Below, piece by piece: positions 9,642 to 18,194 of a DNA stretch of 64,000 nucleotides (positions are counted from its first letter, which is position 1; each line of letters begins with the position of its first letter). The notes beneath the pieces were generated by a model. It saw only the letters and a list, made by a program, of their open reading frames with translations, had not been told where the DNA came from and did no database searches. The translations under genes were made by a program, and so were the position numbers. This stretch comes from an uncultured Duncaniella sp. (lineage in GTDB: Bacteria; Bacteroidota; Bacteroidia; Bacteroidales; Muribaculaceae), in NCBI RefSeq assembly GCF_910577345.1, contig NZ_CAJTMT010000001.1, positions 235,699 to 299,698 on the forward strand, in the 5' to 3' direction.

Positions 9642-10919
9642 CTACTTTTCCATTATTTCCGCAGCCCAGAGTACTCCGGCCACAGCTTCCTTGGCATTCA
9701 GAATCTTGTCGAGAGTCACATAGTTCACAAAATCCTTCTTGATTGTGACACCGTCGCAAGCTCCGATAACGTCAAGCAATCCGTTATCATTGACCCTTAC
9801 AAACGGTCTGAGACACTCATAACCACGTCGGGCCACATCCCGATACTCCTTTTCACTGAGAAGACCGAGGTCAATTCCGCGTTTGATGGAATAAGTGAAC
9901 ATGCCCGTGCCCGATGGGTCAATAAAGTTCAGAGGATTAGCCGGTTTATCCACAACCATGAACCAACCTCCAGTGTCGGGATCCTGATACTTCTTAAGTC
10001 CTGCGGACATCTTTTTGTAGATACCAAGTATAGCCTTGTAATCCTTGTGATCTTTCGGGAGTACCGACAGAAGCTCGGGGACTACAAGTGAATACCATCC
10101 CATACCTTCACTCCACACCTCGGGTGAAAGGCCAGTGCTCTTGTCAGCCCAATCAGCCTTTTCGGGTTCGGTTGTCCATGCGTGAAGCATCAGCCCGTCC
10201 TCTCTCTGCAAATGTCGCGCAGCGGCAATGATGTTGCGGCAAGCGGTATCCAGACAATAATCTTTCTCCCCTACATGCTCTGCATGACGGATAAGAAACA
10301 TCTGCATCATGAACACACCGTCGACCCACATGTTCGGAGATTTGTTGCCGTGCCAGAACTGACCGTCACTGCTTGGATAGTCAGCAACATGGCTCAGAAT
10401 CTCGAGGGCGGCCTTCTTATATTTATCCTCACCGGTGCGGCCATACAGCGTGCAAAAGCTGGCACCGGTCATAAAGTTGTCAAGATTCGTCAGGCGGTCT
10501 CCCTTGTAATTACCCTCCTCATCCACGAAATTGTCGATATACGCTTTCATGAAGTCGAGATAACGCTTGTCGCCGGTACGGAGATAGAGTCTGTCCATAG
10601 CCTCAAACATATATCCCTGGACGTATGTGTAATCCTTCCAGTAGGCTGTACGATAGTCAGGATAGCGAACCATCACCGATTCAGCCAAAGGTATGGCTAT
10701 CAATTCCGGAGCCTCACCGGGAGTGTAAGGAAGACGTGCCTTAGGATCGCCCTGCGATGTGGTACGACGATATTTTGTAATCACTTCCTGTGTCACTTTT
10801 CTCGTCACATTATTCTCATCAGTCACAAAACCGGTCGTTTTGACCGATGTCTGCGCTGCTACGGAGCCGAAGCAGGATGATATGAAAAGAGCGCCGAGAC
10901 CGAATATTATAGTTTTCAT
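9642..10919 (-). CDS. GH105 unsaturated uronyl hydrolase
   Basis: A 425-residue secreted protein with a signal peptide ending near VAAQ (22). It has the (alpha/alpha)6 barrel of GH105 (YteR/RhiN group): YVQGYMFEAMDRLYLRTGD at ~99-117, TNLDNFMTGASF at ~144-155, and NMWVDGVFMMQMF at ~196-208, where D200 matches the general acid of YteR. These enzymes take the 4,5-unsaturated uronic acid off oligosaccharides made by polysaccharide lyases. It sits between two predicted lyase genes (the beta-helix protein downstream, the alginate-lyase-fold protein upstream), which fits that job. Whether it prefers unsaturated galacturonyl-rhamnose or glucuronyl substrates cannot be read from the sequence. Confidence 0.92.
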   Translation of the reverse strand: MKTIIFGLGALFISSCFGSVAAQTSVKTTGFVTDENNVTRKVTQEVITKYRRTTSQGDPKARLPYTPGEAPELIAIPLAESVMVRYPDYRTAYWKDYTYVQGYMFEAMDRLYLRTGDKRYLDFMKAYIDNFVDEEGNYKGDRLTNLDNFMTGASFCTLYGRTGEDKYKKAALEILSHVADYPSSDGQFWHGNKSPNMWVDGVFMMQMFLIRHAEHVGEKDYCLDTACRNIIAAARHLQREDGLMLHAWTTEPEKADWADKSTGLSPEVWSEGMGWYSLVVPELLSVLPKDHKDYKAILGIYKKMSAGLKKYQDPDTGGWFMVVDKPANPLNFIDPSGTGMFTYSIKRGIDLGLLSEKEYRDVARRGYECLRPFVRVNDNGLLDVIGACDGVTIKKDFVNYVTLDKILNAKEAVAGVLWAAEIMEK

Positions 10920-10981
10920 CGTTTTGTCAATATTAGATGGGGTTAAGGAATTTACAAGCTAACGGATTGGCCGACTATATT

Positions 10982-12151
10982 TTAAATCCAGAGAATGGGA
11001 TTGCGGATAGGGAGATTGCGAATTACCTCTTCATTTTCAGGAAAATGGTTATTGTTTTCCCAAAGATACTGATAGCCTGCATCGCCAAATTCGAGCCAAC
11101 CGAACAGCATGGCCGGATGTGCGACAGGCCATTCATCCCAATACATCACATCCTGCTGATATGGCCATGAATCCTTGTCGGCTATATAAGGACTGATAAA
11201 GTCCAATCCGAGTTTCATGTTTTTGCCATCGGCTGTTGTATAAGTCCACATATCATCGCTTTCAGTCGACAGTATATGGCACAGCGCAGCCATGGCGTCA
11301 AGGTTGAAGAGTGAGTATCCGTATGGCTTCGTGCGGTCAAGCTCAAGCGGAAAACTTCCGTCTGAAGCCATTTGTCTGACCAGAAAAAGATTCTTGAAAC
11401 GGACACGACAACTGTCCATCATTTCCTCATTTCCGGTATATTTTGCAAACTCAGCGGCCTGCATTGCCCAACAGGTTCCATGATTATTGGCTGCATTTTT
11501 CTCCTTGATGCCGTAGGGATGAGTTGACATCCAGTCAAGATACTCTGCAAACCATTCCTTGGTCTTATCAGCATATTCCGCAGGAAGCACCCCGGCCTCC
11601 TCAAGTTTTATCAGCGACTGGACCACCTCGATAAGATGAATGGTGTCGATGATACCGATTCCACGTCCGGTGGCGATACCTTTGATGGCTTGAGCATAGA
11701 GCAGGTTTGGATTCATTTTCGTACTGTCATCCATGAACCATGAGTCAATGTGTTCAAGTGCGGGAGCGACATATCTTTCATCACCGGTCAGAAGATAGGC
11801 TGAGGTGAGATTGGCAACGATGCGGCTGAAACGTATCATCGCGTGGCGGTGAGCCACAAAATTGTCGGGGTTTGTCATTCCGTCCTTCTTGATATATGGC
11901 CCATCGGGATTAAGAGAGTCAGGCCACCAATAGTCACCTTCCGAATAGAAGTCATGAATGCCACCGGTACTTCTTTCGGCTATGAAATCGGTCACAGTGA
12001 CCGGTTTCTCACTCATGTTGGCTTCTGCCTGCTTCAACACCTCTTCACGAAGCACATCCTTCACATAATCTCCGCGTTTCGTCTTTTCATCCTTACATCC
12101 TGCAAGCGCTACGACAAGGAACGGCAGAATCATATAGACAATCTTTTTCAT
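10982..12151 (-). CDS. Alginate-lyase-fold polysaccharide lyase, lipoprotein
   Basis: A 389-residue lipoprotein (lipobox LAGC, C19) with the all-alpha toroid of the alginate lyase superfamily (Pfam alginate_lyase; PL5/PL38-like). Visible motifs are DYWWPDSLNPDGPYI at ~73-87, HRHAMIRFSR at ~101-110, and ANNHGTCWAMQ at ~221-231. NNH aligns with the Asn-His catalytic pair of PL5 alginate lyases. It should cut a uronic-acid-containing polymer by beta-elimination. The Bacteroidetes members of this fold often act on glucuronic-acid linkages rather than alginate, and nothing else here argues for alginate. It is 14 bp downstream of the GH2 gene and 62 bp upstream of GH105. Confidence 0.8.
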   Translation of the reverse strand: MKKIVYMILPFLVVALAGCKDEKTKRGDYVKDVLREEVLKQAEANMSEKPVTVTDFIAERSTGGIHDFYSEGDYWWPDSLNPDGPYIKKDGMTNPDNFVAHRHAMIRFSRIVANLTSAYLLTGDERYVAPALEHIDSWFMDDSTKMNPNLLYAQAIKGIATGRGIGIIDTIHLIEVVQSLIKLEEAGVLPAEYADKTKEWFAEYLDWMSTHPYGIKEKNAANNHGTCWAMQAAEFAKYTGNEEMMDSCRVRFKNLFLVRQMASDGSFPLELDRTKPYGYSLFNLDAMAALCHILSTESDDMWTYTTADGKNMKLGLDFISPYIADKDSWPYQQDVMYWDEWPVAHPAMLFGWLEFGDAGYQYLWENNNHFPENEEVIRNLPIRNPILWI

Positions 12152-12165
12152 AAACTTACGGATTT

Positions 12166-14556
12166 TTATAGGTTAATGAATTCAGTCGGCAACCCTTCCG
12201 ACTTTACAGCCACGACCGAGTGACCGCCGTTGGGCTTGACCTTAATGGAAACAGCACCATTGGCAGCCTGAACTCTTGATGAGGCGCCTGCCGTTCCCAT
12301 ATTCTTTATCAGCTCACCGTCACCTGCAATCTCGAAACGCACGAAACGTTTGGAATCCATGCACTGCGTACCGTCCGCATCCGTAACTTTCACGGAAATA
12401 GTCACCGTTCCGTCATCTGACGATTGGGTTGTGAACGCAAGCTTGCTCTCCTCACCCCACTTCCGGGTCATATAGTTCCATTTGAGTGAATCCTCGACAA
12501 TCGACTTATCAGCGGTAAAAGCTTTGGCCGTAATTTCATTGTCACCTTCATTCAGAACGACGTTCCAACGCAATCCGGCTGCAGGATAGTTACGGCTGTC
12601 GCGGTTTCTGACACCTTGGCTGATTCCGTTGACAAAGAGTTCCACTTTGGGACAATTAGAGAAGACAAGGACTTCCTTTTCGGTACCCTTTTCACCCCAT
12701 CTGACCGGCTCTGAATGACCAAAGATGTGAACCATCGGCTTCTTTGTCCAATAGGATTGGAAAATATAGTATGCCTCCTTCTTGGTGAAGTCGCGCTCCA
12801 CCACCCCCTTCTGATTGACGTATGGCACAGGGTTGTCAGGACGCACAGGGGTTGAGAAATCCTTGAAAGGCCAGTAGGCTGTACCCGTGAGCCACGGCAT
12901 CTCCTCCTGTTCCTTGAGGTGCCAGTCAATAAGAGCGGCAAGATAGGTTTCTGACCAATCATTTTTAGTAGGTGTGACACCCTCCGTGAAACGACCAGGA
13001 TGACTGTCACCGCCCCACTCGACGTGGAGAAAATGTTTCACCTTATCAAATGCCTCCTGCGAATATTTCACATAGTCATGATAGTCACCTTTATACCAAC
13101 CGGCCCAGAGTGTCGGAGAGTAGACATCGACTATATCCGAACAGAATTCACAGCGTCGGATCGCCGTCTTTCGCTCAGGGTCGAGACTGTGGGCAAGGTC
13201 GTTGAGTTCACTCATGAATGAGCGGATCTCACTTTGCTCAAATGTCGGGAAATCATTGGGCCAGTCATTTTCGTTGCCGAGTCCCCAAATGATTACAGCC
13301 GGATGGTTGTAGTGCTGCTTCACCATATTGGTGAGCATACGTTTTGCCTGATTGCGGTATTTTTCACCGCCGACACCTCCACGACACCAGGGAATTTCTT
13401 CCCAGACAAGAATTCCGAGACTGTCACACATATCAAGCACGATTTCCGATTGCTGATAATGGCCGAGACGGATAAAGTTGACACCCATCTCCTTCATCAT
13501 GCCCATTTCCTTCTCAATCTGATCCTGCGTCATGGCTGCGGCCACTCCGGCGTGATCCTCATGGCGATGTGTGCCGCGCAGAAGCAATCTGCGCCCGTTG
13601 AGTTTGAAAGGACCTTTTTCAACGAACTCGAAATGGCGGAAGCCAAACTTCTGAGTGGCTGTGGATTCCTGTCCGTCAGTATTCACCACCACCTCACAGG
13701 TGTAAAGCTGTGGCTTATCCACATCCCAAAGCTCCGGATTCTTCAATTCGGTGTCGATGAGCGTTGTCGTTCCGAGAGGAGTGATATTCTTAAGATGACT
13801 CTCAGCGACCACACTACCCTTGGCATCCTTAATATAAACCGTGACATCGGCGTTGCGCACATCTGCAAGATTATAGAAAGTACCTTCTGCACACACTCTG
13901 CCTGCAGTCAACTTACCTGAAAGGGATGTGTCGATTTTCAGTGAAGCGACAGACACCTTGGGCAGATACACGAGGTTGAGATAGCGATAGATACCACCGT
14001 AGATATTGAAATCGGAAATATCCGATGGAATCATCTCGTTGTCGCGGGTATTATCGCAGCGTATCGAAAGGGGCACTTTCCCTCCAAAACGCTTCGCGTC
14101 CTCACTCCCGAGGAAGTCGGCAACGGCATCAGTGATGTCGACATTCCAACTGTCATATCCTCCGACATGTTCTCCGACCTTCGTCGTGTAGACATACACC
14201 TCTGTCTTTTGTCCGGCCCCTTCAAATTCCAGCATAACGCGACCGTCGGTATATGGATTTTCAATCGAAAGTTGCGTCTTGTACCATCCCGGACCTTGGT
14301 AATAGTTGACATCCGGGTCGACACAATCTTCGGCATTGAAACAATGCGGAAGAGTGACACTATGCCAGAAAGGATATTCTTCCGGATTATCTTTCTTGAC
14401 CGGTCGGACAGCCTCCCATATATTGCCAAGATCCGTGCGGACAAACATCCATCCCTCATTGAGACGGATTTTACTATCCTGCGGCACGGGGATTTTGGCA
14501 TCGGCTGCAAAAGCCGATGCCATAGCCATTGTAATTGTCAAAAGTAACTTTCTCAT
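12166..14556 (-). CDS. GH2 family glycoside hydrolase (beta-galactosidase-like)
   Basis: A 796-residue secreted protein with a signal peptide ending at ADA (20). The order is a sugar-binding jelly roll (~30-200), immunoglobulin-like domain (~205-310), TIM barrel (~315-600), and C-terminal beta domains. Catalytic residues are visible: acid/base E429 in IIWGLGNENDWP and nucleophile E513 in HVEWGG. GTHRHEDHAG at ~328 is the family substrate loop. GH2 covers beta-galactosidase, beta-glucuronidase and beta-mannosidase; the general pattern resembles the galactosidase branch but this is not decisive. It probably trims oligosaccharides in the periplasm after lyase action. Confidence 0.9.
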   Translation of the reverse strand: MRKLLLTITMAMASAFAADAKIPVPQDSKIRLNEGWMFVRTDLGNIWEAVRPVKKDNPEEYPFWHSVTLPHCFNAEDCVDPDVNYYQGPGWYKTQLSIENPYTDGRVMLEFEGAGQKTEVYVYTTKVGEHVGGYDSWNVDITDAVADFLGSEDAKRFGGKVPLSIRCDNTRDNEMIPSDISDFNIYGGIYRYLNLVYLPKVSVASLKIDTSLSGKLTAGRVCAEGTFYNLADVRNADVTVYIKDAKGSVVAESHLKNITPLGTTTLIDTELKNPELWDVDKPQLYTCEVVVNTDGQESTATQKFGFRHFEFVEKGPFKLNGRRLLLRGTHRHEDHAGVAAAMTQDQIEKEMGMMKEMGVNFIRLGHYQQSEIVLDMCDSLGILVWEEIPWCRGGVGGEKYRNQAKRMLTNMVKQHYNHPAVIIWGLGNENDWPNDFPTFEQSEIRSFMSELNDLAHSLDPERKTAIRRCEFCSDIVDVYSPTLWAGWYKGDYHDYVKYSQEAFDKVKHFLHVEWGGDSHPGRFTEGVTPTKNDWSETYLAALIDWHLKEQEEMPWLTGTAYWPFKDFSTPVRPDNPVPYVNQKGVVERDFTKKEAYYIFQSYWTKKPMVHIFGHSEPVRWGEKGTEKEVLVFSNCPKVELFVNGISQGVRNRDSRNYPAAGLRWNVVLNEGDNEITAKAFTADKSIVEDSLKWNYMTRKWGEESKLAFTTQSSDDGTVTISVKVTDADGTQCMDSKRFVRFEIAGDGELIKNMGTAGASSRVQAANGAVSIKVKPNGGHSVVAVKSEGLPTEFINL

Positions 14557-14587
14557 TGCGTATCTGATGACGGTTGCAGTGATTCTT

Positions 14588-14643
14588 AGAGGGTGTTTAA
14601 TAATAAATGTTAATCCGTGGGCGGTTTATTTTTAACACCCTCT
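14588..14643. repeat. Inverted repeat between GH88 and GH2
   Basis: Ten-base arms (14588-14597, 14634-14643) enclose 36 nt of A/T-rich DNA. The right arm touches the GH88 stop codon. It could be a weak hairpin at the end of GH88 or an operator; the long loop makes a plain terminator less likely. Confidence 0.4.
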
Positions 14644-15878
14644 TAAAGTATAGCTGTTCCTTCTTTTTCAAGCTTTGCCTTCTTCAGCAGAGCCTCAAGG
14701 AAGTAATAGTCGGCATATACGAGAGGATAGTCCATTTCAAAACCTGCACCGTGGCCTGACCCTGTGCTGTGGAGGAGGAGGAAGCCGTGGTCGCCGTTGA
14801 GAGTCGCACGATAGTTTGACGAGAGGCTTTCAACCATCTTGTCGGCCCACTCCTTGTATTTCGCTCCATTCTCCTTATCGTAGGTTGAAAGTTCATACAA
14901 TCCACAGGCAGCCACTGCTGCAGCCGAGGCATCGCGCGGTTCGTCGGGAATATTGGGGGCGTTGTAGTCCCAATAAGGAACCATATCCTCCGGCATATTG
15001 GGGTGTTCACCTATATAGTTGGCGATAGCCTTGGCCTGTTCAAGAAATTCGGGCAGGCCTGTCTCGCGATAGCACATCGTGTAGCCGTAGAGCCCCCAAG
15101 ACTGTCCGCGCGACCATGCCGATTCATCATTGTAGCCCTGATGGGTCTGCTTGATGCGGGGAGTCGCCGTGACGGTATCATAGTCGACCACATGGTAACT
15201 GCTGAAATCATCGCGGAAATGATTTTTTAAAGTGGTGAGAGCGTGGTTTGTGGCAATGTTATAATATGTGGAGTCACCGCTTTCCTTAAAGGCTGCATAA
15301 AGCAATTCGAGATTCATCATGTTGTCGATGATGACAGGATACTGCCACACATCCTTGTGGTGATCCCATGAACGGATGGCTCCGATCTTATCGTTGTAGC
15401 GTGTGGTCAATGTGGAGGCCGCTTCAAGAATTATGTCGCGGTAGGCAGGATTTTTGGTCAGACGGTAGCCGTTGCCAAAACTGCAATACACCTTGAAACC
15501 CATATCGTGCGTGCCGCCATTGGTCTTCTCCTTCTCCACAGGTGCGGTGAATTCCTCGGCCTTTTTCCGCCATGCCTCATCGCCGGTATATTCATACATA
15601 TACCAAAGCTCACCTGGGAAGAATCCGCTGCACCAGTCGCGGGATGCTATGAGGCTCAATCCTCCATCCTTTGTGAACGAACGGGGAGTGAACACCCCTT
15701 TTTCAATTTGTTCGGGAGTAAGATTGGCCTTGGCGCTGTCTATGGCGGTAAACGCATAGTTGAGCTGCTTTGAAGCGAAGTCAAAACTGTCGGCAACCAC
15801 ATCGGCAGACTGTTTGGCGGTTGTTGTACATGCCACAATCGAGAGCGACATTGCAAGTGTGATAATAGAATTTTTCAT
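14643..15878 (-). CDS. GH88 unsaturated glucuronyl hydrolase, lipoprotein
   Basis: I place the start at 15878 (protein starting MKNSIITL, 411 residues), because that gives a standard lipoprotein signal with lipobox IVAC; an in-frame ATG at 15914 would add 12 residues before it. The barrel carries GH88 signatures: SRDWCSGFFPGELWYMYEYTG, THDMGF and IIDNMMNLELLY. The Asp residues in the last two (137 and 197 in the long form) match the two essential aspartates of Bacillus UGL. The enzyme hydrates and releases 4,5-unsaturated glucuronic acid from lyase products such as those of PL8 enzymes, and a PL8 gene lies in the same cluster. Upstream is a 238-bp gap with a promoter-like box, so a new transcript may begin here. 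Confidence 0.92.
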   Translation of the reverse strand: MKNSIITLAMSLSIVACTTTAKQSADVVADSFDFASKQLNYAFTAIDSAKANLTPEQIEKGVFTPRSFTKDGGLSLIASRDWCSGFFPGELWYMYEYTGDEAWRKKAEEFTAPVEKEKTNGGTHDMGFKVYCSFGNGYRLTKNPAYRDIILEAASTLTTRYNDKIGAIRSWDHHKDVWQYPVIIDNMMNLELLYAAFKESGDSTYYNIATNHALTTLKNHFRDDFSSYHVVDYDTVTATPRIKQTHQGYNDESAWSRGQSWGLYGYTMCYRETGLPEFLEQAKAIANYIGEHPNMPEDMVPYWDYNAPNIPDEPRDASAAAVAACGLYELSTYDKENGAKYKEWADKMVESLSSNYRATLNGDHGFLLLHSTGSGHGAGFEMDYPLVYADYYFLEALLKKAKLEKEGTAIL

Positions 15879-16031
15879 TTGGCTATTGAGATTTAGTGTG
15901 TGTCGCATCACCAATGATAGACCGACATGGCATCATCTGTCAACCGACACCTTTTATAATATACTTCAGAAGAATTTTAACGAGGCAATCCTTGTGAGAC
16001 ACCGCTTGTGGAATGCACTCTTATTCTAATG

Positions 16032-16039
16032 CAAAATTA
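16032..16039 (-). promoter_or_regulatory. Possible promoter -7 box ahead of GH88
   Basis: The minus strand reads TAATTTTG within the 238-bp gap between the GH105-propeller and GH88 genes. It lies about 150 bp before GH88, so a leader of roughly 140 nt would be implied. Confidence 0.35.
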
Positions 16040-16116
16040 TATCTTACAGGCAAATACGGCTATGACATTTATCTCAAAAGCTATAATTAAAATATCACGC
16101 GCCGATATTTCCGACA

Positions 16117-18120
16117 TCAATGCAAGCCTCTTTCCATTCCGGCACCAATGATGAATACGGATGACAGGGTTGTTATGTCGTCGCGCTGAGGAAATGCGTA
16201 TTTCAGTTTTTTATCGCGGTCGACAAGCATCAGATGCGGTTTCTTTTCATTCTTCCCGTGTCCTTGCCAATTGGTGAAGTATATCCCCTTTTCCGGAACA
16301 TAATACATGCCACCGATAAATTTCATGGGATTGTCATCCGGGAAATCGGCATTGGAAAGTTCCCATACAATCTCTTTTCTCGGATTGAACTCAACGATGC
16401 GTGGATTCTTGTCGGCATCCGCCACAGCCACCAATGTGTTCCCGTTCGGTAGACGCATCACTGAATGGGCTCCTCCGCTGACCGGTACTTCCCATATATT
16501 CTTTCCTGCCTCATCATATTCCACCACCTTCTTACCGCCATAGTGCGCCACGAGATAGTGTCCGTTGTCAAGACGGCGTGCATTGCGGATAAACGACTTT
16601 TTCCCGTCAGTGACTCCTTCGGGAAGGATGCAAACATCCTTGACAACCTTACCGTCAGGTGCGATTTCCAAAAGACGGCCACTGTTACATTCACCGACAA
16701 AGGTATTGCCATTGGCAAGCCGCTGACAGGCAAAGATATGGCTCGGGCTTGAATAGCTGAAGACAGTGTCGTTATCCATCGTCATTTCAAGCACACCATG
16801 ACCGGTGGTGAAGAGCAGGTTACCGGACGGAAGCACCCAAAGATCATTGGAGAGAGGAGCATCGTGCTGCCAAACAATCTCATCTCCATCGAAAACAAAC
16901 ACTTTGCCTTGAGAATAGTCTGTGCAGGCAAATCTTTCCGGCTTTCCGGCAACATCCGCGTATGACTTAAGCTCCGGATAGGCATTTTCAACGATGGTAG
17001 TAGCCCAAAGAAATGAGGAAATCACTTCCTGACCGTTCATCAATCGGGGCTTTCCGACATAATCCTCATAACTTTTCTGGATTCCAAGTCCATTATTTGC
17101 ATCATAGAGGTCAATCAGTCCGTCGGTCATGCTGACAGCAGCTTTCGACAGGAGTCCGTAGTAACCTCTGATGACCGTCTCCTTGTAGTCCTTGGCAGGA
17201 ATAATCCCAAGTTCAATGGCTTTTTGCAAAGCGTAGGTGAACATGCCGCTGCCAGATGTCTCGTGCCAGTTATCCGGGCGATCACCCTTATCCACTATCT
17301 GATACCATAGGCCTGTTGATTTATCCTGACAATCTTTCAAGCCTTTCATGAGCTCACGCGTAATCCTCACAAGCTCCCCATATTCCGGATGATTCTTGGG
17401 AAATATCTCCAACGCCTCGACAAGGACAAGGGCATACCAGCCCAAACCCTCGCTCCACACTTCGGGAGCATAACCGGTCGCGGGATCAGCCCAACGGGCA
17501 TCCTTATCTTCATCCCAACCGTGAAGCAACAGTCCGCTGTCACCTTTGGCAAGATGTCGGTACATTCCCGTAAGCTGACGTGCCGCCTCATCGAAACAAT
17601 AATCAGAATCACCTATATACTTGCCATAGTTGGTAAGGAACATCTGCCCCATGAACACACCGTCCACCCAAATCTGTCCGACCGTACGGCGTCCATGCCA
17701 GAATATCCCGTCGGATGTGCGCGGATAGTCATCGAAACTTTTGCGGATTGTCTCCGCCGCTTTACGGAAACGATCATCACCTGTAAGCCGATAGGCAGTG
17801 ACCAATACGGTTCCGGCCATCATATCATCCATGCTGTTGCCACGGAAAAAGACCGGATTGCCCTCCCGGTCGACCGCTTGATTGGCCCATGAGAGGATAT
17901 AGTCATTATACTTCCCGTCTCCGGAAATACGCGAAAGCTTGTCAAGCCCGACAAGGAAGTAACCTTGCGGGTAACACCATGCCTTGAACGGAATACTGAG
18001 AGCGGAGGGATAGCGGGTCATCACTGTGCGGGCAATCTCCTCCGACCATTTTTTAGCGGAAGCGGCGTGAACGCCGGATACGCCTAACAGCATAAGCACT
18101 GCGAGTATGATTTTCTTCAT
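16117..18120 (-). CDS. GH105 uronyl hydrolase fused to a C-terminal beta-propeller
   Basis: A 667-residue secreted protein with a signal peptide ending near VHAA (20). Residues ~25-385 are a full GH105 barrel: YPQGYFLVGLDKL at ~50-62, NSMDDMMAGTVL at ~95-106, and IWVDGVFMGQMF at ~150-161, with D153 as likely general acid. Residues ~395-660 are a propeller of repeating blades (LWVLPSGNLLFTTGHGVLEM, RLANGNTFVGECNSGRLLEI, RLPNGNTLVAVADADKNPRI). Plain GH105 enzymes are about 350-420 residues, so the propeller is an added module of unknown role, perhaps glycan binding or a second activity. It is a different sequence from the shorter GH105 at 9642-10919. A hairpin separates it from PL6 upstream. 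Confidence 0.88.
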   Translation of the reverse strand: MKKIILAVLMLLGVSGVHAASAKKWSEEIARTVMTRYPSALSIPFKAWCYPQGYFLVGLDKLSRISGDGKYNDYILSWANQAVDREGNPVFFRGNSMDDMMAGTVLVTAYRLTGDDRFRKAAETIRKSFDDYPRTSDGIFWHGRRTVGQIWVDGVFMGQMFLTNYGKYIGDSDYCFDEAARQLTGMYRHLAKGDSGLLLHGWDEDKDARWADPATGYAPEVWSEGLGWYALVLVEALEIFPKNHPEYGELVRITRELMKGLKDCQDKSTGLWYQIVDKGDRPDNWHETSGSGMFTYALQKAIELGIIPAKDYKETVIRGYYGLLSKAAVSMTDGLIDLYDANNGLGIQKSYEDYVGKPRLMNGQEVISSFLWATTIVENAYPELKSYADVAGKPERFACTDYSQGKVFVFDGDEIVWQHDAPLSNDLWVLPSGNLLFTTGHGVLEMTMDNDTVFSYSSPSHIFACQRLANGNTFVGECNSGRLLEIAPDGKVVKDVCILPEGVTDGKKSFIRNARRLDNGHYLVAHYGGKKVVEYDEAGKNIWEVPVSGGAHSVMRLPNGNTLVAVADADKNPRIVEFNPRKEIVWELSNADFPDDNPMKFIGGMYYVPEKGIYFTNWQGHGKNEKKPHLMLVDRDKKLKYAFPQRDDITTLSSVFIIGAGMERGLH

Positions 18121-18148
18121 GTAGATATAATGATTAATTTAAAAATAA

Positions 18149-18180
18149 GTGTCGGAGCGATCCACTGTTTGCTCCGACAC
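18149..18180 (-). terminator. Hairpin terminator after the PL6 gene
   Basis: A perfect 10-bp inverted repeat (18149-18158 with 18171-18180) separated by 12 nt. On the minus strand it is followed by a T/A-rich run (ACTTATTTTTAAATTA), as for an intrinsic terminator. It lies between PL6 and the GH105-propeller gene, so it may reduce read-through into the rest of the cluster. Confidence 0.6.
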
Positions 18181-18194
18181 AATACAAACCTATT

